Positions 21,954 to 25,998 of a DNA stretch of 25,998 nucleotides are shown piece by piece. The notes below the pieces were generated by a model. That model worked only from the letters and a program-made list of their open reading frames with translations. It was not told the origin of the DNA and searched no databases. Each line of letters begins with the position of its first letter. Position 1 is the first letter of the stretch. Made by a program: the position numbers and the translations under genes. Location: positions 1 through 25,998 of the forward strand of contig URXE01000031.1 in assembly GCA_900551815.1 (NCBI GenBank). Direction: 5' to 3'. The DNA is from an uncultured Collinsella sp. (GTDB lineage: Bacteria > Actinomycetota > Coriobacteriia > Coriobacteriales > Coriobacteriaceae).

Positions 21954-22763
21954 CTATTCGGTGAGCTCGGGGCCCTCGCCGGGCACATATGCCTCGGCGC
22001 CCTCGACGCGGTTGATTTGAATAGTTCCAAAAATCTTGTCCTGGCTCAGGGTGAGCGAGCCGCGCTTGGCGAGCTCGAGCATGGCCAGGAAAGTGACGAC
22101 GAGTTGCTCAGTGGTGGCCTCGCCGTCCAACAGCTCGCGGAAGGTGCAGGTTTGGTGCGCCATGGTAAAGCGGTCGACCGAGGCCACCGTCAGGTCGAGC
22201 GGCACGCGATGCGGTGCCACGTGCTCGGCCTCCAGCAGGAAGGTCTGGCGCTTACCGTCCAGGTCGGCGCAGATGACGGCGAGGCCGCGCAGGGTAATGC
22301 CGGCCAGGTAGTCGGGCATAAGGCCCAAAAACTCGGGGTCGGGGCCGGCCACGCGCGGATGCATGCGGCTTTCGGCCTGCATGCGCGCGCCAAGGGCCGC
22401 CGCCGCACCCTTAAACTGCTTGTAGGCGATCAGGCGCTGGATCAGGACCTCGCGCAGGGCGTCGCCGTCGAGCGCGCTGAGTTCCTCGAGGTCTTCGTCG
22501 TCCTCGTCATCGTCGACGGATTTACTGGGTGCCTCCTGGGGCACCAGCGAGGCAGCCTTTATGTCCAGAAGGGTTGCCGCGACCAGCAAAAAGTCGCTCG
22601 CCACGTCCAGGTCCAGCGCCTCGATGCGCTCGACCTCGGCAAGGTATTGCTCGGCCACCTCGCTGATCGAGATGGCACCGATATCAACTTTTTGGCGGGT
22701 TACCAGCTGCAGCAGCAGGTCGAACGGTCCGCTGTAGACCTGCGTCGACACGCGATACGACAT
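21954..22763 (-). CDS. scpA: Segregation and condensation protein A (kleisin)
   Basis: This 269-residue kleisin bridges the two heads of SMC and binds ScpB. The N-terminal family block FSGPFDLLL appears as YSGPFDLLLQLVTRQKVDI, followed by ISEVAEQYL and DFLLVAATLLDIKAASLVP. The centre has an acidic stretch (SVDDDEDDEDLEEL), and the C-terminal winged helix has VVTFLAMLELAKRGSLTLSQ. GGAGG lies a few bases before the ATG at 22763. The 84-base gap to the site-2 protease gene has two small hairpins without a T-tract. Confidence 0.96.
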   Translation of the reverse strand: MSYRVSTQVYSGPFDLLLQLVTRQKVDIGAISISEVAEQYLAEVERIEALDLDVASDFLLVAATLLDIKAASLVPQEAPSKSVDDDEDDEDLEELSALDGDALREVLIQRLIAYKQFKGAAAALGARMQAESRMHPRVAGPDPEFLGLMPDYLAGITLRGLAVICADLDGKRQTFLLEAEHVAPHRVPLDLTVASVDRFTMAHQTCTFRELLDGEATTEQLVVTFLAMLELAKRGSLTLSQDKIFGTIQINRVEGAEAYVPGEGPELTE

Positions 22764-22847
22764 CTTCGACCTCCTTTGACGGCGCCTTCGCGGCGCGGTT
22801 TGGGTGCATGTTGCGACCGTTTTGCACGGTCGACCTGTAAGTTTACC

Positions 22848-23531
22848 CTAGATGCCGGCGATTGCGAAGTCGAGTAGCCGCTCAGCCAGCGGATACACGG
22901 TAACGTCGAAATACCGGCCGATTACGTCGATGCCGGTCCACATGGGCAGCAGGTACAGCACGATGATAAGGATCGGCATGGCGTATTGCTGCAGACGGTA
23001 ATAGTTGGCGAGCGCCTTGCCTTTGAGGAACGGCACGATGATTGACGAGCCGTCGAGCGGCGGGATCGGGATGAGGTTAAAGAACGCCAGCGACAGGTTG
23101 ATCACGATAAAAGTGGCGCCGAAGTTCATGATTTGGGATGCCAAGGCAAAGGACATGCTGCCGTAGAGGTTGCAGTACGCTGCATGCATGAGAGCGGCCG
23201 CAAGGCACGCAAGCGCGATATTCGATGCGGGGCCGGCAGCGCTCACCAAGACCTCGTCGCGCTTGGGATGTTTAAGGTTGTTGAGGTAGACGGGCACCGG
23301 CTTGGCAAAGGCGAACACCGGGCCACCGGCGGCGAGCATGAGCAGCGGCAGGAGGATGGTACCGAACGGGTCGATGTGGTTGAGCGGGTTGAGCGACACG
23401 CGACCGCGCGAGCGGGCCGTCTTGTCGCCGAGCGCCCAAGCCGCAGCGGCGTGCGCACTCTCGTGGATGACGATGCCAACGATGACAGCGACGGCGCTCG
23501 CGAGCAGGTTCATGAAGTAGCTGCTGGACAT
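22848..23531 (-). CDS. M50 site-2 protease-like membrane metalloprotease
   Basis: This 227-residue multi-pass membrane protein is of the short M50B type, without PDZ domains. The zinc motif HESAH has His23, Glu24 and His27 in the first helix; the third ligand Asp160 is in NLIPIPPLDG. AAGPASNI and four or five further hydrophobic helices are visible. Such proteins occur next to scpA in many Gram-positive bacteria, but their substrates are mostly unknown. AGGGG ahead of the ATG at 23531 supports the start; a later ATG at codon 7 is possible. It begins nine bases after the small membrane protein. Confidence 0.92.
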   Translation of the reverse strand: MSSSYFMNLLASAVAVIVGIVIHESAHAAAAWALGDKTARSRGRVSLNPLNHIDPFGTILLPLLMLAAGGPVFAFAKPVPVYLNNLKHPKRDEVLVSAAGPASNIALACLAAALMHAAYCNLYGSMSFALASQIMNFGATFIVINLSLAFFNLIPIPPLDGSSIIVPFLKGKALANYYRLQQYAMPILIIVLYLLPMWTGIDVIGRYFDVTVYPLAERLLDFAIAGI

Positions 23532-23540
23532 GTCAATCCC

Positions 23541-23837
23541 CTAGCGGACGCGACGCGAGGCGCGCGTGAGCAGGTAGTCGGCCACGAATAGGATGACGGC
23601 CACGATGGCGTAATCCAGACGGAACACACCGCCAAAGGGTGAGGTGATGACGCCGTAGCCGGCGATGGCGCTCGGCAGCGCGCGCGAAAGCTCAACGACA
23701 AAGCCAACGATCTGCAGCTTGGCGGTGAGGCCGCTAAAGCACAGCAACACGGTCATCGCGCTCATAAAGATGCCGCAGATGCGGCACGCGATGGCGATAA
23801 TGCTCATCGCCACGGCAGCGGCTTTACGAGAGTTCAC
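23541..23837 (-). CDS. Small two-helix membrane protein of unknown function
   Basis: This 98-residue protein has two clear hydrophobic segments: near residues 11-35 (SIIAIACRICGIFMSAMTVL) and 75-90 (YAIVAVILFVADYLL), with a basic C-terminal end (RASRRVR). I do not recognise a family. The start is judged to be a GTG at 23835-23837: GAGGAG lies seven bases upstream inside the last codons of the ABC-F gene, so the two genes overlap by 14 bases. The longer reading frame starting at 23957 would lie within the ABC-F gene and has Ser/Arg/Pro-rich shadow composition. It is tightly placed between ABC-F and the protease, which argues for a real gene. Confidence 0.7.
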   Translation of the reverse strand: MNSRKAAAVAMSIIAIACRICGIFMSAMTVLLCFSGLTAKLQIVGFVVELSRALPSAIAGYGVITSPFGGVFRLDYAIVAVILFVADYLLTRASRRVR

Positions 23838-25854
23838 GCGCGGTCTCCTCTTCGATCTGGGTGGAAAGCTCGAGCCATTCGTCCTCGAGCTTGGGCAGCT
23901 CTTGCTTAAGGCCGTTATATTCCCCCAGCGCGGCGTTGAACTTGTCCTGATCGGCATAAAGCTCTTCGCTCGCCATCAATTCCATAAGCTCGTCATAGCG
24001 GGCGCGCTTCTTGTCGAGCTCCGTCTCGATCTTCTTGAGCTGGTTGCGCACGCCCTTGAGCTTTTTGTTGAGCGTGGCGCGGGCCTGGGCCTCGGCGCGT
24101 TTTTGCTCCTTGGTCTTTTTGCCCTCGGCAGGCTTGGGGGCGGCGGGGGTGTCGGCCTGGGCGGCACTGGCTTTGGTGGACTTGGTCGCCGCCGGTGCGC
24201 TCTCCCCTGCTGCCTCGGCGGCGGCGCGGGCCGCGAAGTCCTCGCGCTTGTAGAGGTAGTAGTCGTAGTCGCCGTCGTAGACCGTAACCTTGCCGTCACG
24301 GATGTCGATGACGCGGTTGGCCACGGCGCGCACCAGATGCTCGTCGTGGCTGATCAGCACGATGGTGCCGGGGAAGTTTTGCAGGGCGTTCTCGAGCATG
24401 TCCACCGAGTCGATGTCCAGGTGGTTGGTGGGTTCGTCCAGGCACAGGAGCGCCTCGGGCGCCACGAGCATCTTGGCCAGGGCCAGACGGGCCTTTTCGC
24501 CACCGGAGAGGACGCGCACCTGCTTTTCGATGGAATCGTTGTCGCTAAACAGGAAGGCGCCCAGCAGGCTGCGCTGCTGCGGCACGGTCCACTTGGGCGT
24601 GACGGTGTCGATCTCTTGCAGGACGGTGTTGGACTCGGTCATGCCCTCGAGCGCGTGCTGGGCATAGTAGGCCACACCCACGTTGGTGCCAAGGTCGCGC
24701 GTGCCGGTAGTGGGCGGCTCCAGACCGGCGATGATCTTCATGAGGGTGGACTTGCCGGCGCCGTTAGGGCCGACGAGCGCCACATGCTCACCGCGGTAGA
24801 GTTTGAGGTCGATATCGCTGTAGATGTGCTTGTTGCCGTAAGACTTGGACACGCCCTCCAGGCCCACGACCATATCGCCGGAGCGCGGCGGGTCGGGGAA
24901 CTTAAAGTCGATGTGTTTGTGACCCTCGGGCAGGATGACGAGCTCCTTTTTGATCTGCTCGATCTTGCGGATGCGCTCCTGCGCCTGGGCGGCCTTGGTG
25001 GGCTTGTAACGGAACTTGTCAACGAAGACCTGCATGTGGGCGATGTCGCGCTCCTGGGCGGCGCGCTTGGCGCGCATCTGCTCCAGGTTGTCCTCGCGCT
25101 GCTTGAGGTAGCTGCTGTAGTTGCCGGTGTAGGTGGTCACGCGGCGGTTTTCGAGCGCGGCGACGTGGTCGACGCAGGCGTCCATGAAGGCGCGGTCGTG
25201 GCTGACGATGAGGACGGCGCCGTCGTAGTTGGCGATAAAGCCGCGCAGCCACTGGACGCTCTCGAGGTCCAGGTGGTTGGTGGGCTCGTCCAGCAGCAGC
25301 AGGTCGGGATGGCGCAGGAAGAGCTTGGCGAGCGCGATACGCATTTGCCAGCCGCCCGAGAACTCGGAGCACGGACGCTCAAAGTCGGTGACTTTGAAGC
25401 CCAGGCCGGACAGGATTTTGCGCGCGTTGCTCTCGAGCTCGTAGCCGCCCAGGTGCTCAAAGCGGTCCTGGACCTGGCCGTATTCGTTAAGGAGTGCATC
25501 GACGTCCTTGCCCTGCTCGGAGAGCTCGGTGATCTGGGCCTGCAGCTCGTTGGCGCGCTCGCCCATGCGGCGGATTTCCTTGGCCGCCGCCATGACCTCG
25601 GCGAGGATGGTAGTGTCCTTGTGCTCCAGGTTGGTTTCCTGCTCGAGGTAGCCCACCTGGCAGTCCTTGGCGTACTGGACCTGGCCGGCGTCGGGACTGT
25701 CGATGCCCATGATGATTTTGAGCATGGTGGTTTTGCCGGCGCCGTTGGGGCCCACGAGCGCGAAGCGCTCGCCGGGGTTGATCTGGAAGGACGCGCCGCT
25801 AAAGAGGACGCGCGCGCCGAAGCTTTTTTCGATCTTGTCGACCAGGAGGATCAT
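23824..25854 (-). CDS. ABC-F family ATPase (translation factor type)
   Basis: This 676-residue cytoplasmic protein has two ABC domains and no membrane segments. The first Walker A GPNGAGKT is at residues 35-42, with signature FSGGW and Walker B LLLLDEPTNHLD. The linker with KQREDNLEQ and KFRYKPTKAAQAQ is the P-site tRNA-interaction arm. The second domain has GPNGAGKST, LSGGEKARLALA and LLCLDEPTNHLDIDS. An Ala/Lys-rich spacer and C-terminal coiled coil follow (about 560-676). Members resolve stalled ribosomes or protect them from antibiotics; the long C-terminal coiled coil fits Uup/YdiF-like housekeeping types better than resistance types, but that is inference. AAAGGCGG precedes the ATG. It is the first gene of the cluster, 30 bases after a tRNA terminator. 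Confidence 0.93.
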   Translation of the reverse strand: MILLVDKIEKSFGARVLFSGASFQINPGERFALVGPNGAGKTTMLKIIMGIDSPDAGQVQYAKDCQVGYLEQETNLEHKDTTILAEVMAAAKEIRRMGERANELQAQITELSEQGKDVDALLNEYGQVQDRFEHLGGYELESNARKILSGLGFKVTDFERPCSEFSGGWQMRIALAKLFLRHPDLLLLDEPTNHLDLESVQWLRGFIANYDGAVLIVSHDRAFMDACVDHVAALENRRVTTYTGNYSSYLKQREDNLEQMRAKRAAQERDIAHMQVFVDKFRYKPTKAAQAQERIRKIEQIKKELVILPEGHKHIDFKFPDPPRSGDMVVGLEGVSKSYGNKHIYSDIDLKLYRGEHVALVGPNGAGKSTLMKIIAGLEPPTTGTRDLGTNVGVAYYAQHALEGMTESNTVLQEIDTVTPKWTVPQQRSLLGAFLFSDNDSIEKQVRVLSGGEKARLALAKMLVAPEALLCLDEPTNHLDIDSVDMLENALQNFPGTIVLISHDEHLVRAVANRVIDIRDGKVTVYDGDYDYYLYKREDFAARAAAEAAGESAPAATKSTKASAAQADTPAAPKPAEGKKTKEQKRAEAQARATLNKKLKGVRNQLKKIETELDKKRARYDELMELMASEELYADQDKFNAALGEYNGLKQELPKLEDEWLELSTQIEEETARELS

Positions 25855-25884
25855 GGTGCCGCCTTTGACCTTGTATGCCTATAT

Positions 25885-25914
25885 GAAAAAAGGCCCCAAC
25901 TTGCGTTGGAGCCT
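25885..25914 (-). terminator. Intrinsic terminator of tRNA-Ala
   Basis: AGGCCCCAAC (25891-25900) pairs with GTTGGAGCCT (25905-25914), with one G-T pair and loop TTGC. On the minus strand a run of six T residues follows (plus-strand 25885-25890). It lies between tRNA-Ala and the ABC-F gene. Confidence 0.9.
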
Positions 25915-25929
25915 CATTCAATGCTCGGG

Positions 25930-25998
25930 TGGAGACGAGGGGGATCGAACCCCTGACCTCTTGACTGCCAGTCAAGCGCTCTCCCAGCTGAGCTACGC
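25930..25998 (-). tRNA. tRNA-Ala (anticodon GGC), 5' end cut by window
   Basis: On the minus strand the D-arm GCTC-AGCTGGGA-GAGC, anticodon arm CTTGA-CTGGCAG-TCAAG (anticodon GGC) and T-arm CAGGGG-TTCGATC-CCCCTC region are complete. The 3' acceptor strand is CGTCTCC plus discriminator A; CCA is not encoded (next bases CCC). The first four bases fall outside the window. The base at position 70 is T, which would allow the G3-U70 pair that marks alanine tRNAs. Confidence 0.92.

Noticed and set aside
22764..22847. Small hairpins in the gap between scpA and the protease as a terminator
   Set aside because: Stems of five to seven base pairs with no T-tract; probably read through within the operon.
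23838..23957. N-terminal extension of the small membrane protein frame
   Set aside because: It lies wholly within the ABC-F coding region, has shadow-like Ser/Arg/Pro content, and a GTG with a good ribosome site exists at 23837.
23665..25956. 763-residue plus-strand ORF opposite the ABC-F gene
   Set aside because: It is antisense to a clear ABC-F coding region; its Leu/Gly/Val/His-rich composition is typical of the mirror frame of GC-rich genes, and it runs into a tRNA.

Overview
The window is a stretch of high-GC bacterial chromosome. It most likely comes from a Coriobacteriia-type actinobacterium close to Collinsella; this is inferred from gene content, and no search was run. Evidence for the phylum: a GarA-like FHA gene sits directly upstream of a FtsR-like MerR gene, with a pgsA-type gene in front; scpA-scpB-rluB-cmk stand in the usual actinobacterial order; and codon use is strongly GC-biased. 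The first 48 bases are not biological. They match the inner part of the Illumina Nextera P7/i7 adapter, so the window begins at an untrimmed contig end.

Layout. (1) 1-48 is adapter. 49-247 has no confident gene but contains a 34-bp-arm inverted repeat. (2) 248-1570 (-) is an MGDG-synthase/UgtP-like glycosyltransferase, divergent from trxB at 1689-2627 (+). (3) 2782-3393 (+) is a DUF1836 helix-turn-helix protein. It converges on a DegV fatty-acid-binding protein (3466-4332, -) across a shared bidirectional terminator. (4) 8308 to 4510 (-) is a probable operon: pgsA-type CDP-alcohol phosphatidyltransferase, GarA-like FHA, FtsR-like MerR, apt, and a secreted NlpC/P60 peptidoglycan hydrolase, closed by a terminator. 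(5) 8309-8761 is non-coding except for tRNA-Pro(GGG) with its own promoter and terminator; it also holds an unexplained imperfect palindrome. (6) 25854 to 8762 (-) is a near-continuous run of 18 genes, several overlapping: ABC-F ATPase, small membrane protein, site-2 protease-like M50, scpA, scpB, rluB, cmk, plsC, ispH, DUF512 radical-SAM/PDZ protein, der, plsY, gpsA, rpe, cysteine desulfurase, NIF3, zinc-ribbon coiled-coil protein, coaBC. (7) 25885-25998 holds a terminator and a tRNA-Ala(GGC) cut by the window end.

How the genes fit together. The long cluster is housekeeping: chromosome segregation (ScpAB), ribosome maturation and translation (RluB, Der, ABC-F), nucleotides (Cmk, Apt), membrane phospholipid precursors (GpsA to PlsY to PlsC, then a PgsA-type enzyme at 7.6-8.3 kb), isoprenoids (IspH), and cofactors (CoaBC, cysteine desulfurase). 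The pgsA-FHA-ftsR-apt-nlpC group joins lipid synthesis, phospho-signalling, division control and wall hydrolysis.

I found no phage, defence island, CRISPR array, insertion sequence or obviously new multi-gene system. The points most worth a second look are small: the adapter end; the large inverted repeat next to it; a single retained Thr in the GarA-type phospho-motif; an HX4E instead of HX4D motif in PlsC; a lost zinc ligand in the zinc-ribbon protein; a recurrent GCAGGGGAGA oligomer written with atypical codons; and the 8.4-kb palindrome.
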